The notes beneath the pieces were generated by a model. The model saw only the letters and a list, made by a program, of their open reading frames with translations, was not told where the DNA came from and searched no databases. Shown piece after piece: positions 44,001-53,566 of a stretch of DNA of 64,000 nt. Position numbers and translations under genes: made by a program. Every line of letters begins with the position of its first letter. Positions within the stretch are counted from its first letter, which is position 1. Source of the DNA: Myxococcales bacterium (lineage in GTDB: Bacteria > Myxococcota_A > Bradymonadia > REDH01); assembly GCA_020633625.1 (NCBI GenBank), contig JACKDJ010000014.1, positions 1-64,000 on the forward strand, in the 5' to 3' direction.

Positions 44001-47000
44001 CCGACGCCGCTCGCGTCGACGACGACCGCCGAGACCGGCACCGCGGCGCCCGCGGCGCGTGCCGAGGTGATCGGCGTATGCGCGATCGCCGGTGGCGTCG
44101 TGTCGACCGGCGTCACGCCGACCGTGAAGCGATGCAGACTCGTCGGTGCGCCCGAAGGCGACGTCGCGACGTTCGCGCCCGGCGCCGAGTCGACGGCCTC
44201 GAGGTAGTACTCGACGCCCGGCTCGGTCACGGCGACGCTCGGCAGGATCGCGTTGTATTCGCCCGCGAGCGACGCGGTCAGCGGCAACGACGCGAAGGCG
44301 CCGCTGCTGCCCTGCTGACGGTAGCGCATCGTGACAGAGGCCACGCCGCTCGCGTCGGTGACGACGGCGGTGACAGCGACCGAGACGCCAGGGTCACGCC
44401 CGTTCGCGATCGGCGTGTGTGTGATACTCGGGCCCGTCGTGTCGGGGACCGTGACCGTCCGCGACCGCCACGCGAGGGGGGCCGTCGAGGGGTCGGCCGA
44501 CGCGTTGGCGAGCAGGTCCGTCGCGGCGATGTAGTAGTCGAAGCCCGGCGCAGCGACCGGTCCGACGCTCGCCGTGTAGTGGCCGCCGGCCACGCTCGGC
44601 GTCACCAACGTCCACGCGGTCGTCCCGCTCGTGCGCCAGTAGACCTGCACCTCTTCGACGCCGCTCGGGTCGGTCACGTCGGCCTCGATCGAGACGTTCG
44701 AACCGGCGTAGATCGGGAGCGCGGGCGCCACGTGTGTGATGCTCGGCCCCGCGAGGTCGGTCGGCTCGACCGTGAACCGGGCCGGCGTCGCCGGCGCCGA
44801 GGCCGGCGCGACGGCGACGTTCCCGGCGGGCGCGCTGTCGACGGCGCGGACGTAGTAGTCGACGCCCGCCGTCGTGACCGACGCGCCCGGGATCGTCGCG
44901 CGCCACGCGCCGCCCGACAGCGACATCGCGACGTTCTGGTACGAGGCGGCGCCGGTCACGCGGTAGTAGAGCGCCGCGCTGGCGACCCCGGTCAGGTCGG
45001 TGATCTCGGCAGACACCGCGACGGCCTGGCCCTCGGGCTGACCGTTGGCGACGGTCGCGAGGACGATCGTCGGCGGCGTGAGATCGGGCGGCGGCGTCAC
45101 GGTGAACGAGACCGTCGCGCTGTCGGCGGCGTTGCCGACGCCGTCGGTCGCGTGCGCGTAGACCTGCACTCCAGGCTCGACGACCGCCGCGCCCGGGATC
45201 GTCCCTGTGTACGGACCGGAGCCCGACAGCGTGAGCGTCGTCCACGTCGTCGCGCCGGTCACGCGGTAGTAGCCCGCGACCGTCGAGACACCGCTCCCCG
45301 CGTCGGTCGCGGTGACGGTGACGGCCACCGGGGTCCCGACGATCTGCGGGCTCGAGATCGCGTTGACGGACACCGTCGGCGCCGTCGTGTCGGGGTACTG
45401 GATGACGATGACGCGCGGCGCCGAGCTGCCCTCGGGCGGGTAGGTCCCGACGTTGCCGGCGGCGTCTTGCGCCTGGATGTAGTAGCTGACCGTCGCCGTG
45501 CCAGACGGGACGAACAGCCACGACCCGACGGCGCTCCAGGTGTCCCCGGTGCCGTGCGTCATCGTGACGGCGTTGTATGTGCCGCTGTCGAACGAGACAT
45601 ACACGGTCGCCGTCGTCACACCGACGGCGTCGGTGATCGTCGCCGTCCACGTCACGTCGGAGCCCGCGGGCGACGACGTGATCGGCGTGTGCACGATCGC
45701 GGGCGCGGTCGTGTCTGGCGCGGGGACCGTGAACGAGAACGGCGCGCCGGCGCCACCGACGGGCAGCGTCGCGACGTTCGCGGCGGGCGCCGTGTCGACC
45801 GCCGTCAGGTAGTACTCGACCCCCGGGTCGAGCACAGAGGCGCCCGGGATCGAGCCCGTCCACGTCGAGGCGGCGCCGGCCGTGAGCGTAAGGTCCGTCC
45901 ACGAGACCGTGCCGGTGCGGCGGTAGTGGAGCTGCACCGAGGCGACGCCGGTGGCATCGACGGCGACGACGGAGATCGGGACCGCCGCCAGCCGCGTCTG
46001 CGGACTGCTGACCTGCGTGTGCACGAGGCTCGGCGCCGTCGTGTCGGGGGCGGTCACGGTGAAGTGGTTCGGCGTCGTCGGCGCCGTCGTCGGCGACACG
46101 GCGCTGTTCGAGGCGCCGTCCGTCGCGCGGATGTAGTAGTCCACACCCGCGACGGTCACGGAGCCGGCGGGGATCGACGCGCTCCACACATCTCCGGTGC
46201 CGAGTGTCATGCTCGCGGTCGTGTAGGTCGCCGCGCCGGTGACGCGGTAGAGCAGGTCGACCGTGAGCGAGCTCGCGTCGACGACCACCGCCTGAATCGG
46301 GACGGCGACGCCGGCCGGCTGGCCGTTCGCGACGGGCGTGTGCGCGATCGACGGCGCCGTCGTGTCTGTGGTCGTGACCGTGAAGTTGTATGGCGTCGTC
46401 GGCGCCGTCGTCGGCGCACGCGACTCGTTGCCGGGCGTGTCGGTCGCGCGGATGTAGTAGTACATCGACGGCGCGGCGACCGAGAACGCCGGGATGTCGG
46501 CCTGGTACACGCCGCCGCCGATGTGCGTCATGTCGATCGTCGAGAACACGGGGAACGTGCTCGGGCGGTACTTGAGCTGCACGACACCGATCCCCGACGG
46601 ATCCGACACTGTGGCGGTGACGGTCACCGCCACGCCGGGCGGCTTGCCGTTTGCGATCGGTGTGTGCGTGATCGTCGGTCCGGTCGAGTCGACGGCGGTG
46701 ACGGTGAAGCTGTACGGCGTGGTCGGTGCCGTAGCCGGGTCGACCGCCTCGTTCGGCGCGGCGTCGCGCGCGGCGATGTAGTACTCGACGCCGGGCGGCA
46801 AGATGCCGGCGCCGGGGATCGTCGCGGTCCACGTGTTCCCGCTGCTGCGCGTCATGGCGAGCGACGTGTAGGCGGCGCCGCTGCCGGCGGTGCGGTAGTG
46901 GACGTCGGCAGACGCCACCGAGCCGCCGGTGTCGACGATGCCGGCGGTGATGATGATCGGCGTGCCCTGGAGCTGACCGTTCGCGATCGGCGTATGGACG

Positions 47001-50000
47001 ATCACCGGCGCGACGGTGTCGCCGGAGCTGACCGTGAAGTCGAACAGCGCCGCGGGCGCCGTGCTCGGCGCGCGGCCGGTCTTCGGCAGCGGCGACGTGT
47101 CGGTCGCTTCGATGTAGTACTGCACGCCCGGCGGCGCGACGACGAAGCTCGGGATCTGGCCGGTCCACGTGTTCCCGGAGACGCGCACCATCGACGCGGC
47201 GCCGAACGCGGCGCCGCCTGTCGTACGGAAGTACAGGCTCGCGGAGCCCACGCCCGTCGCGTCGGTGATCGTCGCCGTCACCGTCTGCGCTTCACCGTTC
47301 GTGCGCCCGTCGGCGATCTCGGTGTGCACGATCACCGGCGGGTCGGGGTCGCCGGTGACGAGGAAGTCCCAAACAGCGGTCGTCGGCGCGCCCCGCGGCG
47401 TCGTCGAGTCGTTCGGCGTCGTGGCGTTGTCGACGGCGAAGATCCAGTACTCGACGCCAGCTGCGGTCACGGCGGCGCCGGGGATGATGGCCTCGTAGGT
47501 CGACCCTGCCGTGTTCGTCATCTCGACGAACGAGGCCGAGCCGGAGCCGGTCGCTCGGTAGAACAGGTAGGCGCTCGCGACACCCGATGGGTCGCTGATG
47601 TCGGCGACGATGTTCACGTCGGTGCCGAGGAGCTGGCCGTCGGCGATCTCGGTGTGCTGAACGAGCGGACCGACCTCGTCGACGACGCCATACACGGTGG
47701 CGAGCGTGGTGTCGGTCGCCGTCAGACCCTCGTCGTCGGTGACGGTGAGCGTGACGATGTATGTACCGGCCGAGACGTAGCTGTGGCGCGGGCTCGACGC
47801 GGTCGAGGTGGAGCCGTCGCCGAAGTCCCAGTGCCAGGCGACGACACACGCCTGGTTGCCAGCGGAGCCCGGAGACGGAGGCGGGCCACAGGTGCGCGAA
47901 GTGCTGCCATCCGGGTCGTACGAGAGCGTGCCGTCGAAGAAGACCTGCTCAACGCCGCCGGCGTCCTGAAAGACCGCCGGGCCGGCGTCGGCGACCGGGC
48001 GTACGTTCACGTTGACGAGGACGCGCGCGTGGTCCTCGGCGCCGTCGTCGTCGATGACGGTGATGTAGCCCCACTGATTGGTGCCGGCGGCGCTGAATGT
48101 GTGGCTGACGCTCTGGCCGGCGGTGACAGTGCCGTCGCTCATCGTCCAGTAGGCCGAAGCGATGGTCCCGTCGGGGTCGTACGCGTCGGAGCCATCGAAC
48201 GTGAAGGCCTCGCCGCGCGGCACCATGATGCTGTCGGTGACGGCGTCGGCGCGCGGCTCGCGGTTGGCGGCGGGGTCGTGCTCGAACGCACCGATGTCGA
48301 CGCGCGAGCCGATGGTGCGTGCATTCCCGAGGATGTCGCGTGTCGGCGCGCGCGGCGCGCTGGCGTACCCGGCGTTGATCGACAGGGACTCCGCCCAAAG
48401 CTTGCCGTCCCACCAACGCGGGAGGCTGTCCCAGTCGTCGTCCTCGATCAGCGGGTCACTGGTGAGGTTCCCAGAGCTCGTCGTCATGGTGCCGGTGATC
48501 GTCCCGCCAAACAGCGTGTTGTTGTAGGCGTAATCGACGGCCTCGTAGCCCGACGGGGAGCCGATGTCGCGGATCGCATAGCCCGAGGCTTGCTCGATGA
48601 CGTTGTTGTACATGTACACATACATCGTGCGGCTCGAGCTCGACGTGTTGCGGTAGTACGAGATCCCGGTCCCCTGATAGACGAGGGTGTTGTTGATCGC
48701 GTAGAGGTCGTACTGGCCGTTCACCGAGCTGGTCGAGTAGATGCCCGACGACGTATGGGTGATGTACGAGCTGCGAACGTCGGCCGACGAGTTCAGGAGG
48801 TAGACTCCGGTGCCGCTGCCGGTGCCGATGATCGACGTCGCGAGGATGTCGATCTTGTCGTTCGCGGTCGTCCCGTCGACGCTGTTCGCATAGATGCCGG
48901 CGGTCGCCGGTCGATAGATGAACAGGTCTTCGAGGTCAGGGCCGCCCGGCCCCTCGGCCCAGACACCATACGTTGGGTACTCGATGCGCAGGTTGTCGAG
49001 GACCGACGACGTGGCGTTCTCGAGGTAGAGGCCCCACCAGACGCCTGCGGTCGTGCCGGTCCCCTGGACGCGGATGAGGCTCTGGGCGCCCGTCCCGACG
49101 GCCGTCATCGTGGCGCCGCTCAGGACGCGGATCTCGACGCGGTTCGACTGTTGGCCGCCGCCCATGTCATCTGCGCTCGGCACGACGTCGAGGCGCGCGC
49201 CGGGCTCGATCGTCAGCGTGCGACCCGGCGGCACGACGATGTCACCGAGGACCGTGTATGGCGAGCCCGCGGCGGTGAAGGTGTAGCTGTCCCAGAGGTA
49301 GCCCTCGATCTGCGGACCGACATCGCCGACGTACGGGAGCGCGCCGACCTCGTGTCCTCCGGAGCCCAGCGCGCGGTTCGGCGAGTGCTTGGTCGGGGCG
49401 TAGTCGCGAGCGGCGATGTCGGCGTAGAGAGGGTTGTAGCTGAAGCAGCTCGCGCTGGTCGTGAGATAGGCGTACGAGGCAGTCGTGTTCCCCCAGACGT
49501 TCGACGACGAGCACGAGAACGCGGGAGGGTACGAGCCGTTCGACAGGTCCTGAAGACCGTAGCCGGTGTTGTGTGTAACGGAGCTGTCCGAGATCGAGAC
49601 GCTGAGCGCGCGCGACGAGCTCGAGGTGTTTCGACCAAACGAGAAGCCGGTCGCACGGTTGTTCGCGATCGTAAGGTTCGACAGGCTCGCGCTGCGGCTC
49701 GTCCCCGCGGAGAGGTACTGGTAGATGCCCTGAGAGCCGTTGTCGTAGATGCGGCCCGTGTCGTACGTGAACCCGGAGTCGCTGACGTAGAGGCCCTGCT
49801 GGTCGTTGCTGTAGATGTCGACGTCGACGAGGTCGATGACGGCGCTCGTGGTCACGTACACGCCGCGGGCGTTCGAGAACAGGTCGACGCTCTCGACCGA
49901 AGGCGTGCCGCCCTCGATGTAGATGCCCGCGTAGCTGCAGTGGTGGATCGTCGAGCCGGCGACGATGTGGTCGTTCCCATACAGCGACACGCCGCGGTAC

Positions 50001-51463
50001 GCGTAGCCGAGGTCGACCTGCGAGACGTTGAACGCCTCGGCGCCCGCCGGGATGACGATGCCGTACCAGTCCCCGCGCGCCGGGGTCGCGGCGTCGGAGG
50101 TCATGCGCACGGGGCGCGAGTTGGTCCCGTCGGCCTCGAGCGTGCCCTCGACGCGCAGCTCGATGTGGTTGGGGTCGAGCCCGCCGCCCATGATGTCCGT
50201 CGTCGCCATGCGCAGGCGCGCGTCGGGCAGGAACGTCATCGTCGCGCCCGGAGCGATGACGATGTCACCCTCGGCGACTGTCACCGACGACGCGGCGAAC
50301 GTGTGGTTCGTGTACCAGAAGCCGTGGATGCCGGTGCCGCTCGATGCGCCGCCGTACGGCACCGCGCCGATGATCTCACCGCCGGCCGTGACCTGGTAGT
50401 ACCGCGCGGGGCTGCGCTCGGTCGGCGCGTAGTTGCCGTTCGTCGGGTCGGCGAGCAGGGCGTTGTACTCGAGGGACTGTGACTCGCTGACGGTCGCGTA
50501 CGAGAACTTCGTCCCGTTGTTCCACACGACGTTGCGCGTGAACGTCGCGCTCGACGCCGGGTAGCTGCCGTTCGACGCGTCACGCACGACGGTCGTGTTG
50601 CCACCGAAGATCGAGTCCGACATCGACAGCGAGATGGTCCGGCTGCTGCTCGACGTGTTCCGGTAGAACATCACCGCGGTCCCGTTGTTCAGCATCGTGC
50701 AGTTGTCGACACCCAGAGTCCAGGCGCCGTTCACGGTGATGTAGGAGTAGGCTGCCGCCGAGGTCATCCCGTCGAACACGGTTCGAGCAATGCTGACGTT
50801 GGCCCCCGTGGCATAGACGCCGTACGAGCCGCCAACGAACTGGCTGTCCTGGACCGTGATCGACGTCGGACCTGTGCCGTACACGTAGTAGCTCGTGACG
50901 CCCGTTCCGCTGCCGGTGAAGCCGTCGATCGTCACCGAGCCACTGCCCGTGAGGTAGGCGCCGTAGCGGCACGAAGCGAGCTCGATGTCGCTGATCGATA
51001 CCGTCCCGCCTCCGCCGGCCACCCAGTCGAGCGCGTAGTCCGCGTACTCGAAGCGGGCGTTGTGGAGGTTGATGTTGGCCCCCGACTCGATCCGCAGCCC
51101 TTCCCACGACCCTGTCGCGGTGCCGGAGCTCGGCTGGAACAGAATCGCTGTGCCGCCGGTGGCGTCCGCAGACAGCGAGCCCCCGGCGTTGACGATCAGC
51201 TCGGTGTCACCGCCCGTGATGTTCGCCTGAACGACGACGCCCGGCTCGATCGTCAGCGTCGCGCCCGACTGGACGACCACGTCGCTGGTCATCACGTACG
51301 GCGAGCCCGCGACCGTCCACGTCGTGTCGAAGTTGATCCCGCCGGACACGTTGGTCGCGGCGTCGGCCGTCGACGGGGCCAACACCGCGGCGGCCGCGCA
51401 TGCGAGGAGGGTCAGGAGGGTCGCTGGCAGGGTGCGCGGGAGCGCGATGCGGCGGGCGGTCAT
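41051..51463 (-). CDS. giant surface protein: beta-helix, PKD and 19 Ig-like repeats, MYXO-CTERM-like end
   Basis: A secreted protein of 3470 residues. The ATG at 51463 gives a signal peptide (cleavage near STADA). Residues about 35-1060 form three parallel beta-helix modules, each opened by a segment like DVVVQSGATLTIEPG. Two PKD domains (about 1065-1260; DFGDGSTSTASSPRHSY) follow. Then come about 19 repeats of roughly 105 residues (about 1261-3320) with the core DTTAPTIVHTPIANGQPAG ... VSATVTDATGV ... YYISATD. An Asp/Gly/Ala-rich stalk leads to the end NGCASAPG, a hydrophobic segment and RRRRRG, which resembles a MYXO-CTERM anchor processed at the cell surface. Likely an adhesin or matrix protein. 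Confidence 0.93.
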   Translation of the reverse strand: MTARRIALPRTLPATLLTLLACAAAAVLAPSTADAATNVSGGINFDTTWTVAGSPYVMTSDVVVQSGATLTIEPGVVVQANITGGDTELIVNAGGSLSADATGGTAILFQPSSGTATGSWEGLRIESGANINLHNARFEYADYALDWVAGGGGTVSISDIELASCRYGAYLTGSGSVTIDGFTGSGTGVTSYYVYGTGPTSITVQDSQFVGGSYGVYATGANVSIARTVFDGMTSAAAYSYITVNGAWTLGVDNCTMLNNGTAVMFYRNTSSSSRTISLSMSDSIFGGNTTVVRDASNGSYPASSATFTRNVVWNNGTKFSYATVSESQSLEYNALLADPTNGNYAPTERSPARYYQVTAGGEIIGAVPYGGASSGTGIHGFWYTNHTFAASSVTVAEGDIVIAPGATMTFLPDARLRMATTDIMGGGLDPNHIELRVEGTLEADGTNSRPVRMTSDAATPARGDWYGIVIPAGAEAFNVSQVDLGYAYRGVSLYGNDHIVAGSTIHHCSYAGIYIEGGTPSVESVDLFSNARGVYVTTSAVIDLVDVDIYSNDQQGLYVSDSGFTYDTGRIYDNGSQGIYQYLSAGTSRSASLSNLTIANNRATGFSFGRNTSSSSRALSVSISDSSVTHNTGYGLQDLSNGSYPPAFSCSSSNVWGNTTASYAYLTTSASCFSYNPLYADIAARDYAPTKHSPNRALGSGGHEVGALPYVGDVGPQIEGYLWDSYTFTAAGSPYTVLGDIVVPPGRTLTIEPGARLDVVPSADDMGGGQQSNRVEIRVLSGATMTAVGTGAQSLIRVQGTGTTAGVWWGLYLENATSSVLDNLRIEYPTYGVWAEGPGGPDLEDLFIYRPATAGIYANSVDGTTANDKIDILATSIIGTGSGTGVYLLNSSADVRSSYITHTSSGIYSTSSVNGQYDLYAINNTLVYQGTGISYYRNTSSSSRTMYVYMYNNVIEQASGYAIRDIGSPSGYEAVDYAYNNTLFGGTITGTMTTSSGNLTSDPLIEDDDWDSLPRWWDGKLWAESLSINAGYASAPRAPTRDILGNARTIGSRVDIGAFEHDPAANREPRADAVTDSIMVPRGEAFTFDGSDAYDPDGTIASAYWTMSDGTVTAGQSVSHTFSAAGTNQWGYITVIDDDGAEDHARVLVNVNVRPVADAGPAVFQDAGGVEQVFFDGTLSYDPDGSTSRTCGPPPSPGSAGNQACVVAWHWDFGDGSTSTASSPRHSYVSAGTYIVTLTVTDDEGLTATDTTLATVYGVVDEVGPLVQHTEIADGQLLGTDVNIVADISDPSGVASAYLFYRATGSGSASFVEMTNTAGSTYEAIIPGAAVTAAGVEYWIFAVDNATTPNDSTTPRGAPTTAVWDFLVTGDPDPPVIVHTEIADGRTNGEAQTVTATITDATGVGSASLYFRTTGGAAFGAASMVRVSGNTWTGQIPSFVVAPPGVQYYIEATDTSPLPKTGRAPSTAPAALFDFTVSSGDTVAPVIVHTPIANGQLQGTPIIITAGIVDTGGSVASADVHYRTAGSGAAYTSLAMTRSSGNTWTATIPGAGILPPGVEYYIAARDAAPNEAVDPATAPTTPYSFTVTAVDSTGPTITHTPIANGKPPGVAVTVTATVSDPSGIGVVQLKYRPSTFPVFSTIDMTHIGGGVYQADIPAFSVAAPSMYYYIRATDTPGNESRAPTTAPTTPYNFTVTTTDTTAPSIAHTPVANGQPAGVAVPIQAVVVDASSLTVDLLYRVTGAATYTTASMTLGTGDVWSASIPAGSVTVAGVDYYIRATDGASNSAVSPTTAPTTPNHFTVTAPDTTAPSLVHTQVSSPQTRLAAVPISVVAVDATGVASVQLHYRRTGTVSWTDLTLTAGAASTWTGSIPGASVLDPGVEYYLTAVDTAPAANVATLPVGGAGAPFSFTVPAPDTTAPAIVHTPITSSPAGSDVTWTATITDAVGVTTATVYVSFDSGTYNAVTMTHGTGDTWSAVGSWLFVPSGTATVSYYIQAQDAAGNVGTYPPEGSSAPRVIVIQYPDTTAPTVSVNAISSPQIVGTPVAVTVTATDAGSGVSTVAGYYRVTGATTWTTLTLSGSGPYTGTIPGAAVVEPGVQVYAHATDGVGNAADSATVSFTVTPPPDLTPPTIVLATVANGQPEGQAVAVSAEITDLTGVASAALYYRVTGAASYQNVAMSLSGGAWRATIPGASVTTAGVDYYVRAVDSAPAGNVAVAPASAPATPARFTVEPTDLAGPSITHVAPALPIYAGSNVSIEADVTDPSGVEEVQVYWRTSGTTAWTLVTPSVAGGHYTASVGPVAAPGFDYYIAATDLLANASADPSTAPLAWRSRTVTVPDTTGPSITHTPIANGRDPGVSVAVTAVVTDASGVASVTMRYRQQGSSGAFASLPLTASLAGEYNAILPSVAVTEPGVEYYLEAVDSAPGANVATSPSGAPTSLHRFTVGVTPVDTTPPAIAHTPITSARAAGAAVPVSAVVVDASGVGAVTLYFRVRGTTTWLSAAMTGGLAGAYSGSIPALAVVAPGVDYYLSATDAASPSNTALDPAGAPTSFHTFDVFVPDTTAPTIVHTPIANGQPAGAAVTVSATVTDATGVGPVTLYFKRSTDATWLSTAMSGSGGAYSASIPSGSVAAPGVSYYISATDTAPAANIATSPAGAPTSFHTFTVVTADVAAPSITTTLVSGPIAAGTATTVSARVTDSSGVASATLYFRASGTSSWLSVAMSASGDTWSGTLPGTVILVPGVDYYVSATDGASPSNTAVDPSDAPASFNSFEVFVPDTTAPTITHTPIADGQPVGAAVAVSATVTDATGIANVTLYFRRSGDATWLSTAMARSGETYTASIPGSSVAAPGVNYYISATDSAPAPNTAVNPAGAPATFHTFTAVTTDLAPPTISLTPVASPVVAGTPTTVLARITDSSGVASATLYFRATGSSAWLSVAMTAAGDVWSATLPGTVVVAPGVDYYVSATDRAATPNSAVAPASAPATPSMFVVTTPDTTAPTIVHTPTTATLVSGRPLTLDATVTDASGIASATVYYRVVGETSYTTLAMTPAGDTWSATIPARAVAAPGVQYYLQAVDGASPSNTARAPATAPAVPYAVVVVDPDTTGPTVELDVPVGPYTAGAPITFTAGVTDPSGVGTVTLSTSGATDETWTETPMTLVGGRYSATLPGSAVVAGELAYFVEASDTIGNVTLEPAGGELRPEILVVDPITGPDLVPPVITHTPVTEVTAGTSIDVIATVTDASGIDEVRLYVQIADSGVWLDDVMDHTGADEYRLTIPGDDLVAGFAYYYIEATDLSVAANVATSPEGAPTAVYEVLVTEVGDDVGGDAGGDAGDDVGADAGDDVGGDAGGDVGGDTGSDAGGDAGDAGGDAGGDTGSDAGSDAGADGGSDAGSDAGGDAGDDGISGFDTGGDDGGVTPLDGGSDGGSGPKRNGCASAPGSTPSGLPLLLTALALVAVRRRRRG
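41183..41490 (-). repeat. Asp/Gly/Ala-rich repetitive stalk
   Basis: Low-complexity coding sequence made of short units encoding DVGGDAGGDAG and SDAGSDAG, just before the C-terminal anchor. It is the expected flexible, wall-spanning stalk of the surface protein. Confidence 0.8.
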
Positions 51464-51662
51464 GCAGAGACTCGACACGTAGGGGGATGGAGCACCCGGC
51501 GTCTTAGCCCGCTCTCGGGCCCGAATCAACGCGGGATTTGGGGGCCCGACGGCGGCTCCCGAGCGGCGACGCGCGCGTTGACGCCGAGCCCTGCGTCGCC
51601 CTAAGCCTACCGACCGACGCCGAGACAGTCGGCGCACTCGCTGCCCCGAGCCCCCGCGCCCC

Positions 51663-53471
51663 ATGACAGACGTCAAGGAGTTCTCGTCTCTCGTCGACAT
51701 GCAGCGCTGGGCCTGCGCGACCTTTGGCGATCGGCCGGCGATCGGCACCAAGCGCGACGGCGCCTACGCGTGGACGACGTTCGCGGAGCTCGGTGAGCTC
51801 GTCGACGCGATGCGCGCCGCCCTCGTCGGCGCCGGCGTCGAGCGCGGCGACAAGGTGGCCGCCATCTCGAACAACCGCCTCGAGTGGGCCGTCGCCGCCT
51901 ACGCCACCTACGGCATCGGCGCGCACTTCGTCCCGATGTACGAGGCCCAGCTCGAGAAGGACTGGCGCTACATCCTCGAAGACGCAGGCGCGACCGTGCT
52001 CTTCGTGTCGACGACGCCGATCTACGACAAGACGCGCGGCATGGCCGGAAAGGTCGGCCGACTGCGCGACGTCGTCTGCTTCGACGCGCCCTCCGACGCG
52101 CCGCACGCGTGGTCGACGTGGCTCGCGCGCGGCCGCTCTGCACCGGTCGCCGCGATCGAGCCCGACTGGGACGAGACCGCCGGCCTCATCTACACGTCCG
52201 GGACCACCGGAAAGCCGAAGGGCGTCGTGCTCAGCCACGGCAACTTCGTGTCGAACCTCAACTCCGTGAACTCGGTCATCCCGCGCGACCCGGCCGACGT
52301 CAGCTGCTCGTTCCTGCCGTGGGCGCACTCGTTCGGACAGACCGCCGAGCTGCACGGGATGCTCAGCGCCGGGGCCGCCATCGGCGTCGCCGAGAGCGTC
52401 AACACGCTGCTCGACGACATTCAGCTCGTGAAGCCCACCGTCCTGTTCTCGGTGCCGCGCGTCTTCAACCGCATCTACGACGGCGTGCAGAAGCGGTTCG
52501 CGGCAGAGAAGCCGGTCAAGCGGCTGCTGATCAACCACGCGCTCGCCGTCGCCGCGCGGCGCCGCAAGCTGGCCGAAACGGGGCAGCAGTCGGCCCTCGT
52601 CGAGCTGCAGCATCGGTTCTTCGACGAGCGCATCTTCGCGCAGGTCCGCGCGCGCTTCGGCGGCCGCCTCAAGTTCGCCTTCAGCGGAGGCGCCGCGCTG
52701 CAGCGCGAGGTCGCCGAGTTCATCGACGACATCGGCATCGTCGTCTTCGAGGGCTACGGGCTCACCGAGACGTCGCCCATCGCGACCGCGAACCGCCCCG
52801 ACGCGCGCCGGATCGGCACGATCGGCAAGCCGATCCCCGGCGTCAGCATCTTCGTCTGCGACGAGCACGGTCACGCCCTCCCCCAGGGCGCCGAGGGCGA
52901 GCTCGTCGTCGTCGGCCCGAACGTCATGCAGGGCTACCACAACCACCCCGAGTCCACGGCAGAGGTCATCTTCGACCTCGACGGCCTGCGCGCGTTCAAG
53001 ACGGGCGACATGGGGTGCGTCGATCCCGACGGGTTCGTGCGCATCACCGGCCGCTTCAAGGAGCAGTACAAGCTCGAGAACGGAAAGTACGTCGTGCCGA
53101 CGCCGCTCGAGGACCAGCTCAAGCTCTCCGGCTACATCGACCAGGTCTTCCTCTTCGGCGACAACCGCCCCCACAACGTCGCGCTAGTCGTCCCCGACTT
53201 CGACGCCTGCCGCGCGTGGGCGTCGGCCCGCGGCGAGACGCTCGCCACCAACGCCGACGTCGCCCGATCGGCGTCGGTCCACGAGCTGATCGGCGCCGAG
53301 CTCCGCAAGTTCTCCGGCGAGTTCAAGGGCTTCGAGAGCCCGAAGCGCTGGGCGCTGCTGGCCGAAGGGTTCTCGACCGAGAACGACCTGCTCACGCCCA
53401 AGCTCAGCGTGAAGCGCCGGAACGTGCAGGCGCGCTACCAAGCCGAGCTCGACGCGCTGTACGCAAGCTGA
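51663..53471 (+). CDS. long-chain fatty acid-CoA ligase (AMP-forming)
   Basis: A 602-residue adenylate-forming enzyme that activates fatty acids to acyl-CoA through an acyl-AMP intermediate. The P-loop is YTSGTTGKPKG (177-187), followed by the FACL signature SHGNF; GYGLTETSP gives the A5 motif, and KTGDMGCVDPDGFVRITGR the A7/A8 hinge region. Length and the late RFKEQYKLENGKYVVP segment match the long-chain FACL group (FadD15-like) of actinobacteria and myxobacteria. ATG at 51663 is the first start after the upstream intergenic region. A good terminator follows. Confidence 0.93.
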   Translation: MTDVKEFSSLVDMQRWACATFGDRPAIGTKRDGAYAWTTFAELGELVDAMRAALVGAGVERGDKVAAISNNRLEWAVAAYATYGIGAHFVPMYEAQLEKDWRYILEDAGATVLFVSTTPIYDKTRGMAGKVGRLRDVVCFDAPSDAPHAWSTWLARGRSAPVAAIEPDWDETAGLIYTSGTTGKPKGVVLSHGNFVSNLNSVNSVIPRDPADVSCSFLPWAHSFGQTAELHGMLSAGAAIGVAESVNTLLDDIQLVKPTVLFSVPRVFNRIYDGVQKRFAAEKPVKRLLINHALAVAARRRKLAETGQQSALVELQHRFFDERIFAQVRARFGGRLKFAFSGGAALQREVAEFIDDIGIVVFEGYGLTETSPIATANRPDARRIGTIGKPIPGVSIFVCDEHGHALPQGAEGELVVVGPNVMQGYHNHPESTAEVIFDLDGLRAFKTGDMGCVDPDGFVRITGRFKEQYKLENGKYVVPTPLEDQLKLSGYIDQVFLFGDNRPHNVALVVPDFDACRAWASARGETLATNADVARSASVHELIGAELRKFSGEFKGFESPKRWALLAEGFSTENDLLTPKLSVKRRNVQARYQAELDALYAS

Positions 53472-53487
53472 GCCACCGGCACCGCGG

Positions 53488-53508
53488 AGCGCGAAGCGGC
53501 GCTTTTTT
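53488..53508 (+). terminator. Rho-independent terminator of the acyl-CoA ligase gene
   Basis: Stem AGCGC/GCGCT with a GAAGCG loop followed by six T residues, 17 bp after the stop codon. It is the only clear T-tailed terminator recognised in the window. Confidence 0.75.
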
Positions 53509-53566
53509 GCGCGCCCCCGCAGACAGGCTATCTCCGTGTCGGACACGCACCGCGCGGTACGGCACC

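Noticed and set aside
41645..50482. A 2945-codon open frame on the plus strand
   Set aside because: It is the antisense shadow of the giant surface protein. The product is Arg/Asp/Val-rich without any domain, while the minus strand shows signal peptide, repeats and anchor.
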